Below are positions 42,610 to 50,303 of a DNA stretch of 64,000 nt, one piece after another; the stretch's first letter is position 1, and each line of letters starts with the position of its first letter. The DNA comes from Streptomyces sp. D2-8 (GTDB taxonomy: Bacteria > Actinomycetota > Actinomycetes > Streptomycetales > Streptomycetaceae), in assembly GCF_023184515.1 (NCBI RefSeq), contig NZ_JAAHBP010000011.1, positions 62,001-126,000 on the forward strand, in the 5' to 3' direction. The translations under genes and the position numbers were made by a program. The notes under the pieces were generated by a model. That model had not been told where the DNA came from, did not search any database, and was given only the letters and a program-made list of their open reading frames with translations.

Positions 42610-43500
42610 CTAGTACGAGGAACCCGACGCGCCCAGTGACCCCGTGGGGTGCCAGACCGTTTTGGTCTCCAGGAACGCCGTCATGCGGTCGATGCCGGGA
42701 GTCTCCGCGTAATCCACAGGCTGTGGACGAAGCACGCGCTTGAGGTTGTCGGCCGCCGCGATCTCCAGCTCCTTCGCGAGAACCTCGTCGGCGCCCGCGA
42801 GGTCGATCGCGTTGACGTCCTGGTGGGCGGCGAGCGGGGTGGCGATCTCGGCCGTGCGGCCCGACAGGACGTTGACCACGCCGCCGGGAACGTCCGAGGT
42901 GGCCAGGACCTCGGCCAGGGACAGGGCGGGCAGCGGGGACTTCTCGCTCGCCACCACGACCGCCGTGTTGCCCGTCGCGATCACCGGGGCGAGCACCGAC
43001 ACCAGGCCCAGGAAGGACGACTCCTGGGGCGCCAGGACGGCGACCACACCCGTCGGCTCGGGGGAGGACAGGTTGAAGAACGGGCCCGCGACCGGGTTGC
43101 CGCCGCCGACCACCTGGGCGATCTTGTCGGTCCAGCCCGCGTAGTAGACCCAGCGGTCGATCGTGGCGTCCACGACCGCAGCCGCCTTGGACTTCGACAG
43201 GCCCTCCGCGTCGGCCACCTCACGGGTGAACTGGTCGCGGCGGCCCTCCAGCATCTCGGCGACGCGGTAGAGGACCTGGCCGCGGTTGTACGCCGTCGCC
43301 CCCGACCAGCCGCCGAACGCCTTGCGGGCCGCGACCACGGCGTCCCGGGCGTCCTTGCGGGAAGACAGGGGCGCGTTCGCCCGCCACTTGCCCTTCGAGT
43401 CGGTCACCTCGTACACCCGGCCGCTCTCGGAACGCGGGAACTTCCCGCCGACGTACAGCTTGTAGGTCTTCAGGACGTTGAGCCGATCAACTGCATTCAT
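42610..43500 (-). CDS. Truncated aldehyde dehydrogenase-like protein (no catalytic domain)
   Basis: The 296-residue protein aligns with the first half of aldehyde dehydrogenases: KLYVGGKFPRSESGRVYEV, RDAVVAARKAFGGWSGATAYNRGQVLYRVAEMLEGRR, YYAGWTDKIAQVVGGGNPVAGPFFNLSSPEPTGVVAVLAPQESSFLG, VVVASEKSPLPALSLAEVL. The usual ELGGK and GQxC segments with the catalytic cysteine are missing. It ends TGSLGASGSSY. It therefore cannot be a normal dehydrogenase. Its ATG overlaps the stop of the full-length enzyme (TAATG), so both are co-produced and may form a complex. Reading frame and codon use are intact, so it does not look like decay. Confidence 0.8.
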   Translation of the reverse strand: MNAVDRLNVLKTYKLYVGGKFPRSESGRVYEVTDSKGKWRANAPLSSRKDARDAVVAARKAFGGWSGATAYNRGQVLYRVAEMLEGRRDQFTREVADAEGLSKSKAAAVVDATIDRWVYYAGWTDKIAQVVGGGNPVAGPFFNLSSPEPTGVVAVLAPQESSFLGLVSVLAPVIATGNTAVVVASEKSPLPALSLAEVLATSDVPGGVVNVLSGRTAEIATPLAAHQDVNAIDLAGADEVLAKELEIAAADNLKRVLRPQPVDYAETPGIDRMTAFLETKTVWHPTGSLGASGSSY

Positions 43501-44957
43501 TAACGCTCGCCCTCCGGGCTCGACGGGGCGAGGTACGCCTCCAGGCCGTGGCGGCCGCCCTCGCGGCCGAAGCCCGACTCCTTGTAACCGCCGAACGGCG
43601 ACGTCGGGTCGAACTTGTTGAACGTGTTGGACCAGACGACACCCGCGCGGAGCTTGTTCGCGACCGCCAGGATGCGCGAACCCTTCTCCGTCCAGATGCC
43701 GGCGGAGAGGCCGTACGGCGTGTTGTTGGCCTTCGCGACCGCCTCGTCCGGTGTGCGGAAGGTCAGCACCGACAGCACCGGGCCGAAGATCTCGTCGCGG
43801 GCGATCCGGTGCGCCTGGGTGACGTTCGTGAACAGCGTCGGGGCGAACCAGTAGCCGCTCTCCGGCAGTTCGCACGCCGGGGACCAGCGCTCGGCGCCCT
43901 CCGCCTCGCCCTGCTCGACGAGCGAGGTGATGCGCGTGAGCTGCTCCTCGGAGTTGATCGCGCCGATGTCCGTGTTCTTGTCCAGCGGGTCGCCGAGGCG
44001 CAGCGTGGACAGGCGGCGCTTCAGGGACTCCAGGAGCTCCTCCTGGATCGACTCCTGCACCAGCAGCCTGCTGCCGGCGCAGCAGACCTGGCCCTGGTTG
44101 AAGAAGATGCCGTTGACGATGCCCTCGACGGCCTGGTCGATGGGGGCGTCGTCGAAGACGATGTTGGCGCCCTTGCCGCCCAGTTCGAGCGTGACCTTCT
44201 TACGGGTCCCGGCGATCGTGCGGGCGATCTCCTTGCCGACGGCCGTGGAGCCGGTGAAGGCGACCTTGTTCACGTCCGGGTGGGCGACCAGCGCCGCGCC
44301 GGCGTCGCCGTAGCCCGGGAGGATGTTGACGACGCCCTTGGGCAGGCCCGCCTGGCGGCAGATGTCCGCGAAGAACAGCGCCGAGAGCGGGGTGGTCTCG
44401 GCCGGCTTCAGGACGACGGTGTTGCCGGTCGCGAGGGCCGGGGCGATCTTCCACGCCAGCATGAGGAGGGGGAAGTTCCACGGGATGACCTGGCCCGCGA
44501 CACCCAGCGGCCTGGGGTTCGCGCCGAAGCCCGCGTGGTCGAGCTTGTCGGCCCAGCCCGCGTAGTAGAAGAAGTGCGCGGCGACCAGCGGCAGGTCGGC
44601 GTCGCGCGTCTCCTTGATCGGCTTGCCGTTGTCGAGGGTTTCGAGGACGGCGAGCTCGCGGGAGCGCTCCTGGATGATGCGGGCGATCCGGAAGAGGTAC
44701 TTCGCGCGCTCCGCGCCCGGGAGCGCCGACCACTTCTCGAAGGCCCGGCGCGCGGCCTTCACCGCACGGTCCACGTCCTCGGAACCGGCCTGGGCGATCT
44801 CGGAGAGGACCTCCTCGGTGGACGGGGAGACGGTCTTGAAGACCTTGCCGTCCGCCGCTTCGACGAACTCGCCGTCGATGAACAGGCCGTACGAGGGCGC
44901 GATGTCGGCGATCGCGCGCGACTCGGGGGCCGGGGCGTATTCGAATACGGGTGCCAT
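43500..44957 (-). CDS. Aldehyde dehydrogenase (NAD-dependent)
   Basis: The 485-residue enzyme is complete: PWNFPLLMLAWKIAPALATGNTVVLKPAE, FTGSTAVGKEIARTIAG, VTLELGGKGANIVFDDA (catalytic Glu) and FFNQGQVCCAGSRLLVQ (catalytic Cys), EIFGPVLSVLTF, NKFDPTSPFGGYKESGFGREGG. It starts 5 bp after the deoC stop. Deoxyribose-phosphate aldolase releases acetaldehyde, so oxidation of acetaldehyde to acetate is the natural inferred role. The family is broad and the substrate is not proven. Co-expression with deoC under the nucleoside operator is predicted. Confidence 0.92.
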   Translation of the reverse strand: MAPVFEYAPAPESRAIADIAPSYGLFIDGEFVEAADGKVFKTVSPSTEEVLSEIAQAGSEDVDRAVKAARRAFEKWSALPGAERAKYLFRIARIIQERSRELAVLETLDNGKPIKETRDADLPLVAAHFFYYAGWADKLDHAGFGANPRPLGVAGQVIPWNFPLLMLAWKIAPALATGNTVVLKPAETTPLSALFFADICRQAGLPKGVVNILPGYGDAGAALVAHPDVNKVAFTGSTAVGKEIARTIAGTRKKVTLELGGKGANIVFDDAPIDQAVEGIVNGIFFNQGQVCCAGSRLLVQESIQEELLESLKRRLSTLRLGDPLDKNTDIGAINSEEQLTRITSLVEQGEAEGAERWSPACELPESGYWFAPTLFTNVTQAHRIARDEIFGPVLSVLTFRTPDEAVAKANNTPYGLSAGIWTEKGSRILAVANKLRAGVVWSNTFNKFDPTSPFGGYKESGFGREGGRHGLEAYLAPSSPEGER

Positions 44958-44962
44958 GGTGA

Positions 44963-45931
44963 TCAGTCCACCGTCACGTAGTCGGGACCGGAGTAGCGGC
45001 CGGTGGCCAGCTTCTGGCGCTGCATCAGCAGATCGTTCAGCAGCGAGGAGGCGCCGAAGCGGAACCAGTGGTTGTCCAGCCAGTCCTCGCCCGCCGTCTC
45101 GTTGACCAGCACCAGGAACTTGATGGCGTCCTTGGAGGTACGGATGCCGCCGGCCGGCTTCACACCGACCTGGATGCCGGTCTGCGCACGGAAGTCACGC
45201 ACCGCCTCCAGCATGAGCAGCGTGTTCGCCGGGGTCGCGTTGACGGCGACCTTTCCGGTGGAGGTCTTGATGAAGTCCGCGCCGGCCAGCATCCCGAGCC
45301 AGCTCGCGCGGCGGATGTTGTCGTACGTCGACAGCTCGCCCGTCTCGAAGATGACCTTCAGGCGGGCTGCCGTCCCGCAGGCCTCCTTCACGGCGGTGAT
45401 CTCGTCGTACACCTTCACGTACCGGCCCGAGAGGAACGCCCCGCGGTCGATGACCATGTCGATCTCGTCGGCACCGGCGGCGATGGCGTCACGGACGTCG
45501 GCCAGCTTGACGTCGAGCGCGGCACGGCCGGCCGGGAACGCCGTGGCGACCGAGGCGACCTTGACGCTGGAGCCGGCGACGGCCTCCTTGGCCGCGGCCA
45601 CCATGTCGGGGTAGACGCAGACCGCCGCCGTGGCGGGCGTCGTACGGTCCGTCGGGTCGGGCTGGACCGCCTTGGCGCCGAGTGCCCGGACCTTGCCCGG
45701 GGTGTCCGCGCCTTCCAGCGTCGTCAGGTCGACCATCGAGATGGCGAGGTCGATGGCGTACGCCTTCGCGGTCGTCTTGATCGAGCGCGTGCCGAGGGAG
45801 GCCGCGCGTCCCTCGAGTCCGACCGCGTCGACGCCGGGGAGCCCGTGGAGGAAGCGGCGCAGCGAGCTGTCGGACGCGGCGACGTCCTTGAGGGGGTGAG
45901 CTGCGGTGAGTGCAGAACTGGGCATGGTCAC
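44963..45931 (-). CDS. deoC: Deoxyribose-phosphate aldolase
   Basis: The protein of about 322 residues is a class I aldolase with AKAYAIDLAISMVDLTTLEG, AAVCVYPDMV, VASVATAFPAGRAALDVKL, ADEIDMVIDRGAFLSGRY, LKVIFETGEL and the Schiff-base lysine in ADFIKTSTGKVAV. It splits deoxyribose-5-phosphate into glyceraldehyde-3-phosphate and acetaldehyde. TATGCT (45938-45943, minus strand) ends 6 nt before GTG 45931, which supports a leaderless start there; ATG 45925 is the alternative. The operator abuts the -10 box. It leads the operon with two aldehyde dehydrogenase genes. Confidence 0.94.
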   Translation of the reverse strand: MTMPSSALTAAHPLKDVAASDSSLRRFLHGLPGVDAVGLEGRAASLGTRSIKTTAKAYAIDLAISMVDLTTLEGADTPGKVRALGAKAVQPDPTDRTTPATAAVCVYPDMVAAAKEAVAGSSVKVASVATAFPAGRAALDVKLADVRDAIAAGADEIDMVIDRGAFLSGRYVKVYDEITAVKEACGTAARLKVIFETGELSTYDNIRRASWLGMLAGADFIKTSTGKVAVNATPANTLLMLEAVRDFRAQTGIQVGVKPAGGIRTSKDAIKFLVLVNETAGEDWLDNHWFRFGASSLLNDLLMQRQKLATGRYSGPDYVTVD

Positions 45932-45943
45932 CAGACGAGCATA

Positions 45944-45957
45944 TCTACGCGCGTAGC
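45944..45957. promoter_or_regulatory. Nucleoside-regulon operator, copy 5 (deoC)
   Basis: TCTACGCGCGTAGC (plus strand) matches the palindrome at 13 of 14 positions and directly abuts the TATGCT -10 box of deoC. Confidence 0.78.
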
Positions 45958-46049
45958 GGCTGTACAGCCCCCGGGTTCTCTCGGGGCGGATCCGCCGATT
46001 GTCCCCGGGCCGATGAGGGGCGCGCGGACGGGTCCGGCAGAATCGAGAC

Positions 46050-46754
46050 ATGACGAGCCCCGAACCCCAGCCGCCGGCACCGCAGCCTTCGGAGCCCGAG
46101 TCCAAGGACCGGGTGTACCGGTCGGCCCCGGCCATCGCCGGTGGCGTGCTGCTGCTCGGCATCTGCGGGTGGCTCGGCATCGACGCGGTGATCTCCGGGG
46201 AGGGGCGCACGCCCTGGATGGCGCTCGCCGTGCTGCTCCTCGTCGTGCCGCTGGTCGTCGCCTTCACCCTGCGGCCGGCCGTGTACGCCGGCGACGACCG
46301 GCTGCGGATCCGCAACCCCTTCCGCCTCGTCGTCGTGCCCTGGGGGCAGGTCGCCTCGTTGCGCTCCGCCTACTCGAACGAGGTCCTCACCGAGTCCGGT
46401 GCGAAGTACCAGCTGTGGGCCGTGCCCGTCTCGCTGCGCGCGCGCAAGAAGGCCGCGCGGCGCGAGATGCGGGACACGGCGCGCGCGCGGCGGCAGATGG
46501 GGCGGGACGAGGGCCGCGGCAGCGCGCTCGGGATGACCGCGGGGCTCGGCGAGGGCCTCAGCCGGGAGCCGGTGTCGGACGGGCCCGCGCGGGCGGAGAC
46601 CGACCGGATCATGGACGAGCTGCGGGGGCTGCGCGAGGCGCGGCACCAGGCGGAGTCGGCGCGGGGCGAGGTGACCGTGCGGTGGGCCTACGAGGTGCTG
46701 GGGCCGGCGGCGGCCGGGGCGGTGCTGGTGCTGATTCTGCTGGTGGTGGGCTGA
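46050..46754 (+). CDS. Bacterial PH-domain membrane protein
   Basis: The 234-residue protein has two N-terminal helices (about 27-48 and 56-74), a bacterial PH domain (VYAGDDRLRIRNPFRLVVVPWGQVASLRSAYSNEVLTESGAKYQLWAVPVSL), a charged region RARKKAARREMRDTARARRQ, and a C-terminal helix AAAGAVLVLILLVVG. PH proteins of this type are common actinobacterial membrane proteins without assigned roles. CAGAAT (46038-46043) lies 6 nt before ATG 46050, indicating a leaderless mRNA. The last codons and the stop are part of a downstream tandem repeat. Confidence 0.83.
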   Translation: MTSPEPQPPAPQPSEPESKDRVYRSAPAIAGGVLLLGICGWLGIDAVISGEGRTPWMALAVLLLVVPLVVAFTLRPAVYAGDDRLRIRNPFRLVVVPWGQVASLRSAYSNEVLTESGAKYQLWAVPVSLRARKKAARREMRDTARARRQMGRDEGRGSALGMTAGLGEGLSREPVSDGPARAETDRIMDELRGLREARHQAESARGEVTVRWAYEVLGPAAAGAVLVLILLVVG

Positions 46755-46938
46755 ACGGTCCGGTGGGTTCCGGTTGCGGTGGGCTGAACGGTCCGGTGGG
46801 TTCCGGTTGCGCGGGCCGAACAGTCCGAGCGGTTCGGGTCGCGGTGGGATGACGGTCCGTGCGGTTCCGGTTGCGGTGGGATGACGGCCCGAGCGGTTCC
46901 GGTCGCGGTGGGATGACGGCCCGAGCGGCGGAACCGCC
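46748..46938 (+). repeat. Six 32/33-bp tandem repeats overlapping a gene's 3' end
   Basis: Units start at 46748, 46781, 46813, 46846, 46878 and 46910. Consensus is GGGMTGAACGGTCCGRKSGG then TTCCGGTTGCGGT; the last unit is partial. Units 1-2 are nearly identical and later ones drift. Unit 1 contains the last codons and the TGA of the PH-domain gene. The unit length alternates between 33 and 32 bp. Confidence 0.82.
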
Positions 46939-46985
46939 GCGAAAAGCGGTGGAGCCGGTGCGCTCCCCGAGCCTAGGTTCGGGGC

Positions 46986-47345
46986 ATGAGCACCCGTACC
47001 TTCCGTGTCACCGTCCGCGGCGTCTTAGACGGGCTGAGCGCCGAGCAGCGGGCCGAGCTGCTGGAGCGGGCCGCGGAGCACGACGTGCTGCGCGCGGCCT
47101 TCACGCCCGAGGGGAGCCTCACGTACGACGTGGCCGTGCGGCCCGCCTTCACCTTCCGCTTCCTGGACTCCGGGGAGGCCGAGGAGGACGTCCTGGAGGC
47201 GACCGAGCGGGCCGAGGAGTCGGCGCGGGCCTGGCTGGAGCAGCGCGGGTACGGCTACAAGAACCTCAGGTCCGCGGCCGAGGACCTCTCCCAGGCGCCT
47301 CTCGGCAAGCGGCAGCGACGGGAGGCCGCCCGGAAGAGTTCCTGA
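46986..47345 (+). CDS. DUF6204-like conserved protein
   Basis: The 119-residue cytoplasmic protein (MSTRTFRVTVRGVLDGLSAEQRAELLERAAEHDVLRAAFTPEG to NLRSAAEDLSQAPLGKRQRREAARKSS) has a ferredoxin-like alpha/beta pattern, no signal and no helix. I recognise it as the DUF6204 family widespread in Streptomyces; no function is known. TAGGTT (46974-46979) ends 6 nt before ATG 46986, so the message is probably leaderless. It follows the tandem repeat and converges on the phosphomutase. Confidence 0.8.
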   Translation: MSTRTFRVTVRGVLDGLSAEQRAELLERAAEHDVLRAAFTPEGSLTYDVAVRPAFTFRFLDSGEAEEDVLEATERAEESARAWLEQRGYGYKNLRSAAEDLSQAPLGKRQRREAARKSS

Positions 47346-47381
47346 AGTCGTCGCGCCGGTGGGCCGGGCACACCGGTGTCG

Positions 47382-49019
47382 TCAGATGCCCGCCGCCGCC
47401 GACAGGTCGCGCTTGATCGCCGTCAGGACGTCCGTCGCCTTCGCCCGGGCCGCGGGGAGGTCCTGGTGGGACCCGACCGGGATCACGACCTCCAGGTAGC
47501 ACTTCAGCTTCGGCTCCGTGCCGCTCGGGCGGACGATCACCCGGGCGCCGTCGAGGGTGTAGCGCAGACCGTCCGTGGGCGGGAGTTCGGCCGTGCCCTT
47601 GGTGAGGTCGTCGGTACGGGTGATCGGCAGGCCGGCCAGCTCCGTCGGGGGCTGTTCGCGCAGGCGGCGCATCGCGGCGGCGATGAGGGAGAGGTCCTCG
47701 ACCCGGGCCGAGAGCTGGTCCGTCGCGTGCAGGCCGTGCTCCACCGCCAGGTCGTCCAGCAGGTCGAGGAGCGTGCGGCCCTCCTCCTTGAGCTGCGAGG
47801 CCAGTTCCGTGATCAGCAGCGCGGCCGTGATGCCGTCCTTGTCGCGTACGCCCTCGGGGTCCACGCAGTAGCCGAGGGCCTCCTCGTAGCCGTAGCGCAG
47901 GCCCTCGGCGCGGGCGATCCACTTGAAGCCGGTGAGGGTCTCGACGTGGGGGAGGCCGGCCTTCTCGGCGATCCGGCCGAGGAGGGACGACGAGACGATC
48001 GACTCCGCGAAGGTGCCGGTCGCTCCGCGGCGGACCAGGTGGGCCGCGAGCAGGGCGCCCACCTCGTCGCCGCGGAGCATGCGCCAGTCGGTGCCGTCCT
48101 GTACGGCGACGGCGCAGCGGTCCGCGTCCGGGTCGTTGGCGATGATCAGGTCAGGGGCGGTCCCGCCGGCGCGTGCGGTCGCGAAGGCCAGGTCCATCGC
48201 GCCGGGTTCCTCCGGGTTGGGGAACGCGACGGTCGGGAACTCCGGGTCGGGGTCGGCCTGCTCCGCCACGAGGACCGGTTCCGGGAAGCCGGCGCGGGCG
48301 AAGGCGGCCAGGAGCACGTCCTTGCCGACGCCGTGCATCGCCGTGTACACCGTGCGGGCCGTGCGGGGGGAGCCCTCGGACAGGACGGCGTCCGTGCGGG
48401 CGAGGTAGGCGCCGAGGACGCTGTCGTCGAGGGTGTCCCAGCCTTCGGTGGGGCGCGGGACGGTGGTGAGGGACGCGACGGCGGCGATCTCCGCGGCGAT
48501 GTCGATGTCCGCCGGGGGGACGATCTGGGAGCCGTCGCCGAGATAGACCTTGTAGCCGTTGTCGCGGGGCGGGTTGTGGCTGGCGGTGACCTCCACGCCC
48601 GCGACCGCGCCGAGGTGCCTTATCGCGAAGGCGAGCACGGGGGTCGGGAGGGGGCGGGGGAGGACGGCCGCGCGCAGGCCGGCGCCGGTCATGACGGCGG
48701 CGGTGTCCTGGGCGAAGTCGTACGACTTGTGGCGGGCGTCGTAGCCGATGACGACGAGGCCGTTGTCGTGGCCCTGCTTCTTGAGGTACGCGGCGAGGCC
48801 CGCGGCGGCGCGGATGACGACCGAGCGGTTCATGCGCATGGGGCCGGCGCCGAGTTCGCCGCGGAGGCCGGCGGTGCCGAACTGGAGGGTGCCGCTGAAC
48901 CGTGCGGCGAGTTCGGCGTGGTCCCGGGCGTCGATGAGGCGGGCGAGCTCGGTGCGGGTTTCCGGGTCGGGGTCCTCGGTGAGCCACGCCTGGGCCTGTG
49001 CGATGAGTTCGTCGTGCAC
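47382..49019 (-). CDS. Phospho-sugar mutase, probable phosphopentomutase role
   Basis: The 545-residue alpha-D-phosphohexomutase family protein is of the PGM2/PgcA type: LQFGTAGLRGELGAGPMRMN, the phosphoserine loop VEVTASHNPPRDNGYKVY, Mg site NDPDADRCAVAV, sugar loop FKWIARAEGLRYGYEEALGY, and phosphate loop VRPSGTEPKLKCYLEV. PGM2-type enzymes can act on (deoxy)ribose phosphates. Lying between deoC and purine nucleoside phosphorylase, it is well placed to convert ribose-1-P or deoxyribose-1-P to the 5-phosphate, the step DeoB performs elsewhere. Annotation as phosphomannomutase is the alternative. GTG 49019 start. Confidence 0.88.
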   Translation of the reverse strand: MHDELIAQAQAWLTEDPDPETRTELARLIDARDHAELAARFSGTLQFGTAGLRGELGAGPMRMNRSVVIRAAAGLAAYLKKQGHDNGLVVIGYDARHKSYDFAQDTAAVMTGAGLRAAVLPRPLPTPVLAFAIRHLGAVAGVEVTASHNPPRDNGYKVYLGDGSQIVPPADIDIAAEIAAVASLTTVPRPTEGWDTLDDSVLGAYLARTDAVLSEGSPRTARTVYTAMHGVGKDVLLAAFARAGFPEPVLVAEQADPDPEFPTVAFPNPEEPGAMDLAFATARAGGTAPDLIIANDPDADRCAVAVQDGTDWRMLRGDEVGALLAAHLVRRGATGTFAESIVSSSLLGRIAEKAGLPHVETLTGFKWIARAEGLRYGYEEALGYCVDPEGVRDKDGITAALLITELASQLKEEGRTLLDLLDDLAVEHGLHATDQLSARVEDLSLIAAAMRRLREQPPTELAGLPITRTDDLTKGTAELPPTDGLRYTLDGARVIVRPSGTEPKLKCYLEVVIPVGSHQDLPAARAKATDVLTAIKRDLSAAAGI

Positions 49020-49371
49020 GGTCGGTGTCAGCCTCTCGCTTGTTGATCGGGTGCGGGTGCCTCCGGCGGTGGGGCGGGGGGCCTGCCTTCACGCCGGTGG
49101 GGGTGCGCGTGCGCTTCGCCTTCGCGTGGGGTGTGGGTCGGGGTCGCGCCGGGGGGTGTCCGTCCTCGGAACGGCGCGATGGGGTTGCGTACCGACTAAC
49201 CGTCCGTTGACGCGCCAACCGCTGCGGGCGGACACCCCCCCGACACGGCCCCTTCTCGCCGTACGCGGGTGCGGGCACATTCCCTTGCTGTTGTGGTGGC
49301 CCCGGCTGCAACTCCCCAGGGGCGCGGGGAACTGCGCGACCAGCCACCACGGACCCGCAGCCGCGATCTGC
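49020..49371. other. Spacer between phosphomutase and PNP genes
   Basis: This 352-bp spacer has no convincing gene. It contains a 12-bp inverted repeat, GGGGGGTGTCCG (49151-49162) and CGGACACCCCCC (49229-49240), 66 bp apart, enclosing the less GC-rich GACTAACCGTCCGTTGACG. A Streptomyces dispersed repeat lies at 49318-49347. The phosphomutase promoter should lie close to 49020 but no clear -10 is seen. Confidence 0.5.
49318..49347 (+). repeat. Streptomyces dispersed repeat, copy 3
   Basis: The 30-bp block AGGGGCGCGGGGAACTGCGC plus GACCAGCCAC is the most complete copy of the element in the window. It sits 25 bp behind the end of the PNP gene. Confidence 0.65.
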
Positions 49372-50196
49372 TTACAGGCGGCCCAGGACCTGCGTCAGCA
49401 GCGAGCCCATGCGCGTCGCGGAGTCGCGGCCCGCCTGGAGGACCTCTTCGTGGTTCAGGGGCTCGCCCGTCATGCCGGCCGCGAGGTTCGTCACCAGGGA
49501 GATGCCCAGGACCTCGGCGCCCGCCTCACGCGCGGCGATCGCCTCGAGGACCGTCGACATGCCCACCAGGTCCGCACCGATGACCCGGGCCATACGGATC
49601 TCGGCCGGAGTCTCGTAGTGCGGGCCGGGGAACTGGGCGTAGACGCCCTCCTCCAGCGTGGCGTCGACCTCCTTGCACAGGGCCCGCAGCCGCGGGGAGT
49701 ACAGGTCGGTGAGGTCGACGAAGTTCGCGCCGATGATGGGGGAGGTGGCGGTGAGGTTGATGTGGTCGCTGATGAGGACCGGCTGGCCGGGGCGCATGCC
49801 CTCGCGCAGGCCGCCGCAGCCGTTGGTGAGGACGACCGTCTTGCAGCCGGCCGAGACCGCGGTGCGGACACCGTGGGCGACCGCGGCCACCCCGCGGCCC
49901 TCGTAGTAGTGCGTCCGGCCCAGGAAGACCAGGGCGCGCTTGTTGCCGATCCGGTACGAGCGGATCTTGCCTCCGTGGCCCTCCACCGCCGGCGGCGGGA
50001 AGCCGGGGAGCTCGGTGACCTGGAACTCGGCCTCGGGGGCGCCCAGGGCATCCACGGCCGGGGCCCAGCCGGAGCCCATCACGAGGGCGACGTCGTGGGT
50101 CTCGGCGCCCGTGAGTTCGCGCAGGCGGGCCGCGGCGGCGTCGGCGGCCGCGTGGGGGTCGCCCTGGATGTCGTCCGGAAGAAGAGATGCGTTCAC
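49372..50196 (-). CDS. Purine nucleoside phosphorylase
   Basis: The 274-residue enzyme belongs to the trimeric PNP/MTAP class: VALVMGSGWAPAVDAL, FLGRTHYYEGRGV, VLTNGCGGLREGM, GPHYETPAEIRMARVIGADLVGMSTVLEAIAAR and LVTNLAAGMTGEPLNHEEV. It splits inosine, guanosine and deoxy forms to base plus (deoxy)ribose-1-phosphate. GTG 50196 is 7 nt after TACCCT (50204-50209, minus strand), a leaderless arrangement. The operator at 50221-50234 overlaps the -35 region. It works directly after adenosine deaminase and before the phosphomutase. Confidence 0.94.
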   Translation of the reverse strand: MNASLLPDDIQGDPHAAADAAAARLRELTGAETHDVALVMGSGWAPAVDALGAPEAEFQVTELPGFPPPAVEGHGGKIRSYRIGNKRALVFLGRTHYYEGRGVAAVAHGVRTAVSAGCKTVVLTNGCGGLREGMRPGQPVLISDHINLTATSPIIGANFVDLTDLYSPRLRALCKEVDATLEEGVYAQFPGPHYETPAEIRMARVIGADLVGMSTVLEAIAAREAGAEVLGISLVTNLAAGMTGEPLNHEEVLQAGRDSATRMGSLLTQVLGRL

Positions 50197-50220
50197 GCCG
50201 ACGAGGGTAGCCGGTGAATG

Positions 50221-50234
50221 CCTACGCGCGTAGA
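50221..50234. promoter_or_regulatory. Nucleoside-regulon operator, copy 6 (PNP)
   Basis: CCTACGCGCGTAGA matches the palindrome at 13 of 14 positions and lies 11 bp upstream of the PNP -10 box, over the expected -35 element. Confidence 0.78.
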
Positions 50235-50303
50235 TGGCAGAGCTCACGGGGTGGCGATCGTTGTCTTGTCGTTTCCGACGAAGGGGCTCGCGCGGCGCGT
50301 CCG

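Noticed and set aside
44963..46315. A deoC product with a 130-residue N-terminal extension
   Set aside because: The extension runs through the operator and antisense to the PH-domain gene, with no family similarity.
46748..46938. CRISPR array
   Set aside because: Units are contiguous without unique spacers and drift in sequence; there are no cas genes. It is a plain tandem repeat.
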